64,000 nt of DNA, from assembly GCA_946807835.1 (NCBI GenBank), contig OX327702.1, forward strand, positions 2,294,001-2,358,000, read 5' to 3'. The DNA comes from Ailanthus altissimus (Eukaryota > Streptophyta > Magnoliopsida > Sapindales > Simaroubaceae). Of the stretch, positions 12,589 through 24,398 are shown one piece after another; positions within the stretch are counted from its first letter, which is position 1; each line of letters begins with the position of its first letter. The notes beneath the pieces were generated by a model, which was not told the origin of the DNA, did no database searches, and was given only the letters and a program-made list of their open reading frames with translations. The translations under genes were made by a program, and so were the position numbers.

Positions 12589-15195
12589 TTAATTGTTACG
12601 CAATGTAATAGGATTTTGACACGTTGCATGATTATATCCATGCTGCTTACACCGACTGCACACATTCTTTGTCAATTCCTCCCATTGCGATGGAATCTGC
12701 CTAGTTATATGCCTCCTTGATTGTTGACATGCGATGGGAGGTTGGATGTCGGCATCTCTCAACTCATCAGGAATAATCCAATCTGACTTATGACCAACCG
12801 AATTTATTGATTCACTATATGCATACAATAAGCTCTTTGACGTGTAATAAGCTGAACACAAACTCTGATAATTTAAATTAGTTTACCTGCATACCGTGAG
12901 AGCATGAGCGCAAGGTAGCTGGTGAAACTCAACCTTTCACCAACTACATAACTTCTGGATAATGTCCACTATTCTATTTTAAAGTCTATCTTTGACAACA
13001 AATTATGCATTATCCACAAGATGAACTATCATGTGACTGGACTTATCATTATATTTTAAAACCTTATTGTGTGCCCAACTCGTCATGTCGGATGTCATAA
13101 CTTTTGTTGCCTTCCTCCACTAACGAAACTAGTTTTGCATTAACTCTCAAATCCACTCAATCAAGGTGATCACAGGAAGTTTATATACATCTTTTGCAAC
13201 TACATTTATGCTCATTGCAATGTTGGTAGTCATGATCTCATATCTTCTAAAAGCTCTTAGTGATCAAATCTATTTTGGGAAACCAACATCTTCCAAGTAC
13301 TTTAGAGCCTCAGGTTTCATTTATCGTATCTTATTCATTTGCTATTGAAAGTCTGTGATGCGATATACCTTTGCAGCAATAAAATAAAAAGTCATAAATC
13401 CTCAATTCTTACTCTTTTCTGATGGTATCTTATATCTGCTAACCAAATTTTCTTTCAAGTGGTAAATACAGATCTCATGATAAGCATTGGGAAACACCTC
13501 TCAAATAGCCTTCTTAATACTCTTGTGTCAATCGAATATAAAAACAAGATCATCAACATCACTAATAACACTATGGAGTTTGGTTATAAACCATGTCCAA
13601 GAAGAATCATTCTCTGAATCAACAATTTTCCATGCTAAGTGAAATGTTTGATTGTTTCCATCTTTGCATATAGTCAAAAACATTGTTCCTAAATACGGAC
13701 CTTTCAAAAATGTTCCATCGACTGCAATAACTGGCTTGATGGATGACTGAAATCCCTTAATGCGTGGACCCAATGCTAGAAATTTTTTTTTTAAGTAATT
13801 ACAGTCATCAACTACTATATGAGTAACCATACTCAGGTTTTGTTGTTCCAACACGTAGTAGTATATTAAGAGTAATCTGAACGAAGCCTCTAGAAAGACA
13901 ACCATCAACCTGTATATGTGCTCTTTAGATCGTCGAGCAGTGAGATATATTATCTGAACTCCAAACTCTTTTCGACTGTCGGCTTGGATCTCTTTAGATC
14001 TGTAAACTCTATTGACTGATTCAAACTTATTTTTAATATAATTGCCAATAATCCGACTCTTCTCTTGTTGGTGACCATTATATAACCTATCTAGCTGATA
14101 TGTGTGAACCTCATCAATCCTACGTACAATGAAATGTTGTCCCACCTCCATCGACATTGCACGTACTCGTCATTTACATCTCTTATCATCGTATTTTGCC
14201 TTAAATCGATCTTTAATAGACCTTGACATTTTGAAACTCCAATTACCCTTCAATACCAGCATGTTAATAGCCTTATGAAATTCACATTTGCTATCATACA
14301 ACTTCCTAACAAATACATCCCCAATTCTGAAACTGGATACCTTATTTGATACCACCAAATTCGATGGTGGTATTGGAGAAAGAAATTGAAAATGGCTATC
14401 TACTTCAACTTCATTTCCTCTTCTAGTTGAAGCATATGACTGTGCATTCTCATTGAGGGAGGTATTAAAAACAAAACAATGCTCGTCATTTGGTCCTTCA
14501 TCTTCTTCCACATCATCGGCAATTCCATTACCATCGACGTTATTCTTTATTTCACTATTAAAGTGAGTATATATTGGGTCTTCATAAAACATAGGTGAGG
14601 AATAATCATGATAGTCACTGATGATATTTGTGGGATGCACAAAAGTTGGTATTGTTGGAGCTATGCAATTGTTGCTGGCATTGTTGGAGTTATACATGGT
14701 GGTTGATTCTCAATAAGCATCTATGGATTTTCTTCACATACAGGAGCTCTGGGTTCCAATGTTACATATATAGAACAAAACAATCTTCTATTGATCCCCA
14801 TAAAGAATAGAACATTGTTGTCGTCTTTAATCTCAATTGGTTTTAACTTATATATCTGTGTATCCATAGAAAATTTCATTGACACCCTATGCTCTGTATT
14901 ATCAACTCTTAGCGCAAAACACACATTATTTAATAAAGAATAGAACATTGCTGTCGTCTTTAATCTCAATTGGTCTTAACTTATATATTTGTGTATCCAT
15001 AGAAAATTTTATTGACACTTTATGCTCCTTATTATTAACTCCTAGCGCAAAACACACCTTATTTAATAGCTATTCATAATTGACATTTTTTGAAACCACA
15101 ATATCCAAGTTACCAAATTCAGTATATTTCTCTTTTCGATTATTAAAGCTTTCCTATCTTTCTCTGAAGAGTACATAGATTAACTTATACTCCAT
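12589..15195 (-). pseudogene. mudrA-type MULE transposase (decayed)
   Basis: Read on the minus strand. An N-terminal PB1-like region is at 15195-14721, duplicated in tandem. An acidic segment and the MuDR DNA-binding region follow at 14697-14170 (FRIGDVFVRKLYDSKCEF, then GNWSFKMSRS). The catalytic MULE domain is at 14157-13528 (PVIAVDGTFLKGPYLGTMF with the Asp of DGT; later SWTWFITKL). Further on come a SWIM-like zinc segment near 12900-12960 (LPCAHAL) and a C-terminal zinc knuckle CSRCKQHGYNHATC (CX2CX4HX4C) at about 12620-12665. This order is that of plant MURA proteins. The gene is broken by stops and frameshifts, for example after the MuDR region and between 13528 and 12861. It would mobilise the MULE by binding its ends. 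It is convergent with the protease gene. Confidence 0.85.
14802..15067. repeat. 133-bp tandem duplication within the transposase N-terminus
   Basis: Two adjacent units, 14802-14934 and 14935-15067, start AAAGAATAGAACATTG and stay collinear with scattered substitutions. In the minus frame both encode a run like KFSMDTQIYKL, so one PB1-like repeat is present twice. Confidence 0.85.
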
Positions 15196-15234
15196 ATCAC
15201 CTGTAACAAAAAAAATTATTAAAATAACATTTAA

Positions 15235-15620
15235 TTAATTAAAAATTTTAAATTCTGTAAATTCGTGAGGTGCGTGCAAGGCAGGAAATAACATTACCCG
15301 CCTCTCGCGCGAGGCCTTGCCCGTGCTATCTTGCCCATGCCTATGTGAGGAGCGGAACAGGGTCGCACAATAGCCTCGCGACGCAAGGCCATCCGTGAGG
15401 CTCTCCCCTACACCTTGCATGCGCAGCGCGGGGATTTATAGTTTTTTTTTGCCAATTTTTTAACTTTTTGTAGCTGTTTTCAACTAAATCTACTTATTCT
15501 CAACTCATACTACACAAATCTTTTTTTTTTTCTTATTTCTTACAAAAATACCAACATTAAAAAAAAAGTTTCAAACGTACTTTGCTCTAAATTTCACATC
15601 TCAAATATTATTTTTAGGCT
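15235..15620. repeat. Right subterminal region of the MULE
   Basis: A GC-rich patch (15270-15430, with CTCTCGCGCGAGGCC) is followed by TTTCAACTAAATCTACTTAT near 15478. This is an inverted relative of the left subterminal motif near 6190 and a direct relative of 22210. It lies upstream of the transposase start. Confidence 0.5.
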
Positions 15621-15819
15621 TCAAATTTTCTAAAATTACAATATAAATACTTGATCTATTACTTTTGAAGATAACATTTGAGTAATTTTGAAGAAAACAA
15701 ATGGTAGTTTAAGAGTGTTGAAAGTGTTTGAAGGTAATGTAGCCCAATTTTTTTTTTAATAAAGTTTAAGTTTTAAGTTGTTAGACACGTCCTAACCCTA
15801 GAAACCAAAAAGAAAAAGC

Positions 15820-16530
15820 TTTCAACTTTACAACAACAGCCACCCCTTTTAGAACCATACTTCGTCGGAGAGAGGGTTCTTACCCCATCTCCAGTGAACC
15901 CCCAACTTTCATTAGCTTAGGATCTATGTTTCTAATAATATTTACTTGGTTTTATGCTTGTTTTTTTTTCCAGGGTTTTCTCTTTGTTTTCCTTTCAGTT
16001 TCTCTCTCCCCCCCTCCGATGGCCACTGGGCAACGATCTGGTCAAGAAGCTGCAACGCCGCCGTGCTGTTGCGTAAGGCCAATGCATTGGTGCTCGCCCT
16101 TGCTGTGGCATCCTCTGGCGACCCGTTAGTCCACTGCTCCTGCCACCGTGTTAGATGCCTTTCTTCCTCGGTTTGCATCTTTCTCCTCAGTCGGCATTCA
16201 CCTGGGTTCTGCCGACATTGCGTTCCATTGCCGCTCCTCCCCCCTCAGCTGCCAAGATGCATGAAACCGCCGCCTTGGACACTATATCGGGTTGGATCCC
16301 GGTATTGGATTGTTTGTCGACCCGGCACCACTATTGAGATTTCTCCTCTCATGCCCCTCAACTCTTGTTCCAAACCCGTTATTATTGTTCCGGCCATAAG
16401 CTACGCAGTCAACCGTTTATTGAAGTTATATTTTGTGGTTGTTTGGTTTTGTGTTGTGTATAGTTGTGGGCTATGTTTGGATGCATTTAATTGTATTTTA
16501 GAAGGGTATTTTTATAATTTTATGTAGGTA
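15820..16530 (+). other. GC-richer segment in the MULE, possible captured host sequence
   Basis: Composition rises sharply between about 15850 and 16400. A pyrimidine tract ending in TTCCAG near 15974 resembles a splice acceptor. The longest frame (15946-16527) has no domain I recognise. It could be a leader exon of the transposase on the other strand or a captured gene piece. Similarity search is needed to tell. Confidence 0.3.
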
Positions 16531-16882
16531 CTTTGTTATATAATTATCCTCCTACGTGAGGTAGTTTTTTTCTTCTATGTGAAGTAGCTTTCCTCTTTGT
16601 GAGATTAAATCTCTCTTATGTAAGGGTCGGATTTCTTCATCCATTATCGGGGTAGAAATACTTTATGAAATTGATCTCGTTATATCTCCGCTAATAGAAA
16701 AATAGGTTCGGACGGACTACAAAAATATTATATTGTGAATGTGAAGCGTTCCAATAATTATCTTACTTATATAATATTGTGAGTTATTTATAATATTATA
16801 TTTAAAAAAAATTAAATTGTTAATTATAAAAATATATTTATTTAAAAAAAAATGCTATTTTAGGACATTTCCCTAGGTCAAA

Positions 16883-19800
16883 TTGCCTATTCTGAATAAA
16901 TACTAATATAAGCTGGTCTATTTTAAGTTGATTTTGAGTTTGTTACTTGAATTAAGCTACAATTAAAACTGCATAAGAGTGTAAACAAATTGTATTCGTT
17001 TAATAATGTGCTCAACAACATATATTTATGTTATAGTGAGCAATAATTTTATATATGCAACTTAATTAATCCAAAACTTCAACTTTATTTACAAAATGCT
17101 GCAAAATTATATTACATGTTCAACTACTCGTGAAATTTATATATATTGGTCAAAAGGAATTAGAAGGGATTATGTGAAGTCATTAGTACATGTTGATTAC
17201 ATTCGTTAAGCATTCATTCAAATTGATGATGGAAATATACAATTGGTTGCTCACTTTCTACTTCTGTAAACAGAAGGGGAATCCTACTTGTAATTTCTTG
17301 TCCTAGAAGCAAAATTGTGACCGACTTTGGCCGATGACAACAATCATTTTCCCTTTTTCTTTTTCAAGAATGAAAAAGAAGAATTGAATGTTAACTTCAT
17401 CATAAATGAATAATCTTTTAGACAAGCTTGAAGAATCAATATGATGTAATACTCCAAGTTGCCTGCTGACTGACTTTACCAATTGATTAAAGGATGGATT
17501 GTGACCTGCTACCATTGTTTTTAATTTTGTATGGTGTAAATTGTTTTATTGGATTGGTTGCTTTAGCTAAGGACCAAGCTAAAGAATCCCCACCTCAAAA
17601 AGAGTCAATTTTTCTTGAAGCCATGGCCAATTGAATTATGGGTTCTTCATTGTTTTGTGCAAGTCATTTTCTTTTTAGGTTTGGGTGTTTTCCTACCTCA
17701 ATGATCACTTACTCTTGTATAATATAATCTCGACTCTATACGTTTATACTCACAAAATTTACCAAGAGCAAACGTTCATAAAACGTGTGAATATCTACAT
17801 TAAATAATATAAACTCTATATATTTATTCGTGAGTCCTTATTTTCTATAAATATCTTATATTGTTCTTTTAGTAAAGAATTTGAAAGATATAATAAAAAA
17901 ATTTGTGAATTGTATAAATATAATTGTTGTATCATAATTTTTTATTCTAAAAAAATTCACAATTTCATATAACATCTAATGATTAATTTGTCTGATAATT
18001 TTCATAATAAACGAATATTTTATAATTTTTTTTTAAAAAAAATCATTCAACATAAAGTTTCACGTGTTAAGTAAACATTTAATATTAATATTAAAAATAA
18101 ATTTTAATATCGTATTAAATTATTGTATGAATAGAGATAACATAATATATACAATAAAAATATTTTAAACTTTCTTGTTTTTCACAATTTATATGGATAT
18201 AATAACTATGGGGTGAAGCTCTACTATGGCTTAGGAGGGAGAAGCCCTTATTTTTTTTAATTCAATAATATATTTTTATAATTTTATTTTTTAAAATATG
18301 TATTTTTGTACTTTTACCTCTTATAAAATTTTAAATTCGATGCTAAAATTTCTATAAAATTAAACTCTAACCTAATATAATTTATAACTTTCATATTTCA
18401 TCTTTCCTTACCTTAAATTTTAATTTCACCCCTATTAACCAATAGTGTTATTTTGAGCTTAAGAGATATATCACATAAATTTCTCTCAAGATAAAGGATG
18501 ATCTTTTTTAGCTCAATTATAAGAGAACTCTCTTAGTTTAGAAATAGACAATATCAAGCTCCTTGCATATAAGGTTTTTGAAAAAATTTATAACTTTGGG
18601 ATGTGAAGCCTCAAAATTTTCCCATTTCTCAAAATTTTTATCAGCTCTAATTTAAAAGTTGGTCAAAATATTTCATTTATTGAAGCCATATACTCACAAT
18701 GGGGTTGCTATAGCTATTTTTATATAAGTTCTTGTCTCTGATAATACCACAAATTTGAGGGTGCAGGCTGTGGCTGTGACTGTCACTGATCTATTCTATT
18801 GATACAAAGTTACTAACCATTCACCCCAACACATATTGTAGCTCATTATTATTCATATATTACAAAAAAAAGTATAAATTAAATTGACTTTCTTCATTTT
18901 AATGTGAGTAGGATTTGAATCCAAACCTCTTGAATTATTTCAAAAGATTTTATTTGTTAAACTAGTCGAAATTGATATAGTTAATTATTAAAAAATTATT
19001 AGTTTAGTTCTTAATTTTTTTATTAAATTACTTAATGCATGAAATGCATTTTTGAGAGTAATTAAGTAAATTAATATGTCTAATTATAGTAAATAATTCT
19101 ATATTTATTCAAATTTATCTTAGTGTCGTTTTGACATTATTATTTTTTTTATAATTGGGGTTAATCAAAGTATTTTAAATAATAATAATTAATTGAATAA
19201 TTTAATTAAATTTTAGGGGCTAAATTAATAATTTTCTTTAGGAAACCTTTACTTTCACCTTCTTTAACTTTTTTTTTATTTCCCATTTTTCATGAAAAAA
19301 ATTCTCATAAAAATGTTTATGGCATCATAATTTTATATACTCTGATCAACTATGGTAAAGTTAATAAAGTACTTCTTAAAAATAAATTATAAACCGAACA
19401 ATATATGATAACATTACCATATAATACTGTTTAATTAATTTATAATTTTATATAATTTAGATACTATAAAATTTTACTACGTCTTTAAGTGCTCACCATA
19501 TAATTTATAAAATTTATAATCTATTACTTGAGCTGCGCATATATATATATATATATATATTGGATTTCCAATTGCTTAGAAAAAAAATAAAAAAAATTAG
19601 GATAAAGAAAATTAAAGGTTCCATTAGATAGATTATTATCCTTTCTTAATTTGTCTTTGTCTTTGCATATTGCACATGTGAGAATAATAATTAAAAATTA
19701 CAAAGAGAATGAGTTGTAATCAAGCCAAATATAAAAGAGACGAATGGTAAAGGTACACATACATGAAGAATGAAGAAACTCAAGGAATCAAGTGAACGCT

Positions 19801-20375
19801 GTAATGGTAGAGAAGCATCGTTGCAATGACACTTACTATAGCGACAATTTTAGTAAATGGTTGAGTTCTTGTTATGTGAACGCAATAATTCCAACGATTG
19901 AAATGTTGCAATGTCTAGAAACTGATGCTGCAGTGCTAGCACAACGTCCCGACATTTTATGGCAAATGCTTCAATGTAAATGCGAGTTGTCTCAATTTTA
20001 GAAGGACTCTTAATTCGTTTTAAACATTATATCTTTTTTTTAAATTATATTAAGATTAACTTAGGATATATTAGAATATATAAGGATTTTATTTTTAGAT
20101 TAAAAAAATAATTATATCTTAGGACGTATTAGAATTATATCTTTTCAAATATTTTTAGTAATTTTTTATAAATAATTCTTTGTGAGTTCTTGTTAATTCA
20201 ACAAAATAATAATAATTTTGATTCGTTATAAATATAAATATTATTAAATTAAATAAATTTTTGTGTATTTTTTTACTTAGTGTATTTTTAATTCTTTTTA
20301 TATTGAATATGCATGTAAAATTCAAAATTATCAGTCTCGTTTTCAATTTTACATTACAATAGTATTGAATCCAAC
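16883..20375. other. Intergenic AT-rich DNA
   Basis: No convincing gene. A short patch at 18890-18975 (minus) has a B-box-like GGTTTGGATTCAAATCC and could be an old tRNA-derived SINE. A non-repetitive patch at 19790-20000 has a 69-codon frame with no recognisable domain. An (AT)n microsatellite lies at 19541-19560. Confidence 0.45.
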
Positions 20376-20389
20376 AACAAAATAATATC

Positions 20390-20503
20390 ACACATGGGGC
20401 TGGTTAAATTGAGAATAATTCCTTTTATAAGTGTACCTCTTCTTAATAAAGGTCAAGAGTTCGATTTCCTATTTTTTATAAATATAAAGAATATCTCAAA
20501 AAA
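20390..20503 (+). mobile_element. SINE, family C copy 1
   Basis: A 114-bp insertion is flanked by a perfect 14-bp TSD, AACAAAATAATATC (20376-20389 and 20504-20517). It has a B-box-like AGTTCGATTTCC and a short A-rich tail. The body is collinear with 63570-63678 (GGGGCTGG..., then GTGYACTCCTTAA-like, then GGTCA..GTTCGA). Confidence 0.75.
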
Positions 20504-20517
20504 AACAAAATAATATC

Positions 20518-21781
20518 CATTTTCATACCCGACAGTGATTTATATATATATAATATATGAATATAATGAGTGCATGATGACGATGACCACGTTGTATTTG
20601 ATTGTGTTTTACCTCTTCAACATAAAAACCATTGGCTAAAAGAATTAAATGGAAATCATAGTCACCGTTTCGCGTAAATAAGGAATCCCTTAGCTAGCTA
20701 CTTTCGAAGTCAGCAACTAATCCCACGGTGCGTGTATATATATATATATAATGGGATAAGATTCATAATACTAAATTTTATATAATTTTTGAATTGTTAG
20801 ATTTAGTACGTGGCTCAGATTAAATTTTAGATATTCGTTAATTGCAATGCATTAATTATATATATTTACTTATAATTAAGTTGTTAAATAGACATTAATC
20901 TAATTATTTAAAAATTATATAAAATATTAACAGATGTTAAGTAATTATTGATAATAAAATAATGTAAATTTTAAAATTATCTATTTACAATATAATTTAA
21001 AAAATATAATATTATTTATAAAAAAAATATAGTGTGATAGATCCTCCACTAAATATATATATATTCTACAAATTAAGTAAAATCAAATGACACGTTATCC
21101 ACTTAATTTGAGCTATTTAATTAAACTGACTTGCCGTTCTCCGGTTTAAAAAGAGTGAGACTATAAGAGTCAAACGGCTAAATAACGATGGTAGAATTCA
21201 AGATTAGTGTCATCAATCTTTCTATGTGTTGCTTTGCTTGCTTTATGCATTCAAAACTACTTTCTAAGTATACCACATTTAATAGAAATATTTTAAAAAT
21301 CTATTTCAAACTAATTGTCACCGTTTAATTAAATATTTGATACTTTTATTTTTTTTAGAATTTTAATTTAATTTAATTCTACTTTCATTGGATAATTAGT
21401 AAGAATAACATCAAACTTATATTATTATTATTATTATTTAAGTAAGGATGGTGGGCAGAGAAAAATGAGAAGTAAAAGAAGAGAAGGAAATTTTTTTAAA
21501 AAGGATTAAATAAATTATTATATTTTGATAAATAATTTTTTTTTGTACGTGTGTTTTTTTAAGGAAAAAAAGTTGTTATTAAAACTTCTTGTTACATGCT
21601 CATGTGTTTTTAATATATTACACTTTTTTTTATTATATTCATGTTGTATTTTGTATGTATTAACTTTTTTGCACTTAATAAGAGTATTCATGATGATAAT
21701 AATAATAATAATAATAAATAAAAAGTACAACATTACGTACCATGATTTTTTCCCTTTTATATATTCCAATTTTATATATAA
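20518..21781. other. Intergenic AT-rich DNA
   Basis: No gene seen. Microsatellites (TA)n near 20736 and (ATT)n near 21421 and 21695. Part of a MITE-like palindrome lies at about 20930-21025. Reading frames on both strands around 21518-21806 are low-complexity overlaps. Confidence 0.5.
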
Positions 21782-21790
21782 AAAATTAAA

Positions 21791-22441
21791 GAGAAATGTT
21801 TATTAATAGTCCCTTTAAAAAGATTATAATTTTTTGTAGTAAAACATTATTTGACTAATTTTTACTAGTTAAAAAAATAATAAATAGATGAAATTACCCT
21901 TATTAAAAATATAATTAAAAAGATTGTTGTTTGAACTACAAAATAAAAAAAATAACGAGAAAATATAATAGTAGTATGTTGTAATGAAATAAAGAAAAAA
22001 TAAAGTGTGTTAATGAGAAAATACAACGAATCTAAAAAAAAAAATGAAATCAAAGATGATGAAAAAAAAGAAGTTTAGAATTCTCCGCGTCTCTCGTGCG
22101 AGACCCAAGGAGGGGTCGCTCTCTTTCCTACATGTAGTACGTTCATCACGTCGCCGCTTAATCGTCTTCTCTAATGATTTTTATCGGATTTAGCTCACTT
22201 TTACTATTTTTCGGTTGTTTTCAATTAGATCTACTTATTTCAATTTAATTTATTTATTTTTCAATTCAAAATTTTTTAAGTGTATTTTTAACGAATTTTG
22301 AAAGAAAATTTCGAATAACTTATGTGAGAGAAAGGCAAAATATATTTTAAAAATAAAATGATCCGAATTTAAATTTTATAATTATTAAAAATTACATTTT
22401 ATTTTGTAACTGAATTTAAAATAAAGGGACAAACATTTTCC
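21791..22441. mobile_element. Non-autonomous MULE, 651 bp
   Basis: Perfect 9-bp TSD AAAATTAAA at 21782-21790 and 22442-22450. The left end reads GAGAAATGTTTATTAATAGT and the right end, reverse-complemented, GGAAAATGTTTGTCCCTTTA. The two ends share ATGTTT and GTCCCTTT. The right 360 bp, reverse-complemented, is related to the left terminal 480 bp of the 11-kb MULE, including GTAGATC..., AACCG...AAAAGTGA and a GC-rich patch (22085-22135). It carries no coding capacity. Confidence 0.75.
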
Positions 22442-22450
22442 AAAATTAAA

Positions 22451-24398
22451 TTAGTCATACGTAGAGCTCCTTGAAGCACTAACGGTAGATCTATAGTAGA
22501 GCCTAACTAGGCGAACTATTTTTAAATAAATTTATAATTATTTATATATTTAAATTTTTAAATACTATTTTTTATTAATGAATTTATTCTTAGTTACGCC
22601 CTTAAGAGTACCGTCGGGTAATCAAATAAGGGTAAATATTGGTAATATACTTATTTTTATTAACTAATTTAAGAAAAAAGCAACGATATACTTACATATT
22701 TTGTTTCTCTTTTATGATACGTTATTCATTGGTTAAAAACAATGCACTTAACATATTAATAATATAATTACTAGATGATACTCTTTGATTGGTGTCATTG
22801 CGAAGAAGTTGAGTAAAAAGAGTTCCAAAAGTAAAAGGAAATCAAATAGAGCAAAGAGGTCGGGCAGTTATCTTTAGTTATAAAAATGGTCTCTCTATTA
22901 TAAAAATATTGTATATTTCTTTTATAGGAAGAATTTTCAGGTTTGAGTGTTTATTAGTAAACTTATATTCTATTATCCCGATAATTACATAATAATAATA
23001 ATAAACTCTATAATATTTTAATTTAATAAATAATATTAAAAAATGAGCAAAATAGAAAAGGGCTAAAGGGGAATGGAAAATGGGTGGCATGAACGCATTC
23101 AAAAGCAAAAACACACCGCACGGGAACTCATATTGTCATTTAAATTACATCATCCAAATTCCAAACCCACTTGCATTCCGCCCCAACTTGCACAAACCGT
23201 CCTATTCATTTAAAAAAACTCTCTCTCCCAACAAACAAAACGAAATATAGAGAAAGAGAGAAGAAGAAGAAGACACACGCAGCTGCTTGCCTTGCAACTT
23301 GCACTTCTTTTAATAGATTTAAGGAAAAAGTGTCAAAGAATATCATTAAATAAAAGCAAACAACAGCAATTTGCCCCAACTTGCACTTCTTTGCTGCAAC
23401 AGGGCCATCCCGGCCATGGCTATTGGCTCTCTTTCTTTTTCTACTTTTAATTAAAATAAACAGCTAGTTGGCTGATATCAAAGTCCAAGTTGCAGAAGAA
23501 ACAGCTAATATAATGATTCCTCTTAATTATCATTTTAATTCAACATGCCTCCAGTCCAGTCCGCCCCCATGCAATTCCAACAATCCACATTTGACATTTT
23601 CTTTTCTTCTACGTTTATCCACCCCAATCCCATCAAACAATATCACACATATTTTAGTCTTTATGCTAAAGGATTTTGGTACTTCAAAGATGGCTTAAAC
23701 CCCAGCTGTAATATTCCAATACATGCTACTTCTTCTTCTTCGTCTTCGTTGCATGGTAGTTGTGGGAAAACGTGATAGATTGTTCATTTGTGTTGGTAGA
23801 AAAGCAAAAGCTAATTAACAGGCAGGCAACAGCCGCCTTAACTTCTGGAAAATCAAATTAAAGAGAGATGGTCCAAGTTTCACATGCTAACTTATCTTAA
23901 AATTCTCTGTATCACTCAGCGCTCTCACCAAAATTTTCAATTGGTCCAAATCACAATCTTGCCTGAACTAGAAGTACTGCTCTCTCTCTATCCACCGTCC
24001 GATCATCCCAGATCAAAGCCCACCGTCTGCTCTCACTGCAACTTGCTATTATTTTATCCCATATTCTGATATTAAATAAGCAGAGCGTCGGCGGGCAATG
24101 ACGACAATGAGATATGGGAAAGACTTAAAAAAGAAATTAAAAATTGATTTCTCCATTTTTTCAGGGCAATGCTGTATGTCACATTACTAATTTTATTTAT
24201 TTCACATCGAATAAAAAAGCAAAAAAAAAAAAAAAAAAGGAACATGAACAAGAAGCAGCGGTGGTGATGGTGATATTTGTTTCATTTGGCAAACCCACAT
24301 CGGATACTCACAAAAACGACGGCGTATTACCAAACACATTTGATTGAACAGATTGTACTAGGTTTTGTAAGTTTTGTAATAACGTAACTATTCACTCT
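22451..24398. other. Intergenic region downstream of the PYL gene
   Basis: No convincing gene. Around 23160-23450 the phrase CCAACTTGCAC or a close variant occurs three times in C/A-rich sequence, of unknown meaning. The last part should include the 3' UTR of the minus-strand PYL gene. Confidence 0.45.

Larger units (their letters stand above)
5864..16873. mobile_element. 11-kb Mutator-like element (KI-MULE-like) with transposase and Ulp1-like protease genes
   Basis: Boundaries come from matching termini. The left end reads GTAAAATGTTCCAAAATAGC; the right end, reverse-complemented, reads GGGAAATGTCCTAAAATAGC. Directly outside are 9-bp repeats, TAGGTTAAA (5855-5863) and TAGGTCAAA (16874-16882), one mismatch, as expected for a MULE. 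Inside are two convergent decayed genes: a DUF1985/C48 protease gene (plus, about 7626-12400) and a mudrA-type transposase (minus, 12589-15195), with about 190 bp between their 3' ends. This pairing is known from plant KI-MULEs. About 6500-7640 is A/T-only filler. Subterminal sequence at about 6180-6480 recurs inverted at about 15260-15560 and in the 651-bp element at 21791. A SINE and a solo LTR are nested inside. Stops in both genes imply it is no longer autonomous. Confidence 0.82.

Noticed and set aside
15946..16527. 193-codon frame in the MULE right arm
   Set aside because: Pro/Ser/Leu-rich with no domain; reported only as a GC-rich block.
17303..17515. 70-codon minus-strand frame
   Set aside because: No recognisable domain and no exon neighbours; part is low-complexity.
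19792..20001. 69-codon plus-strand frame
   Set aside because: Protein-like composition but no family I know and no splice partners; left as intergenic.
21518..21806. Overlapping frames on both strands
   Set aside because: Built from A/T runs and an (ATA)n microsatellite.
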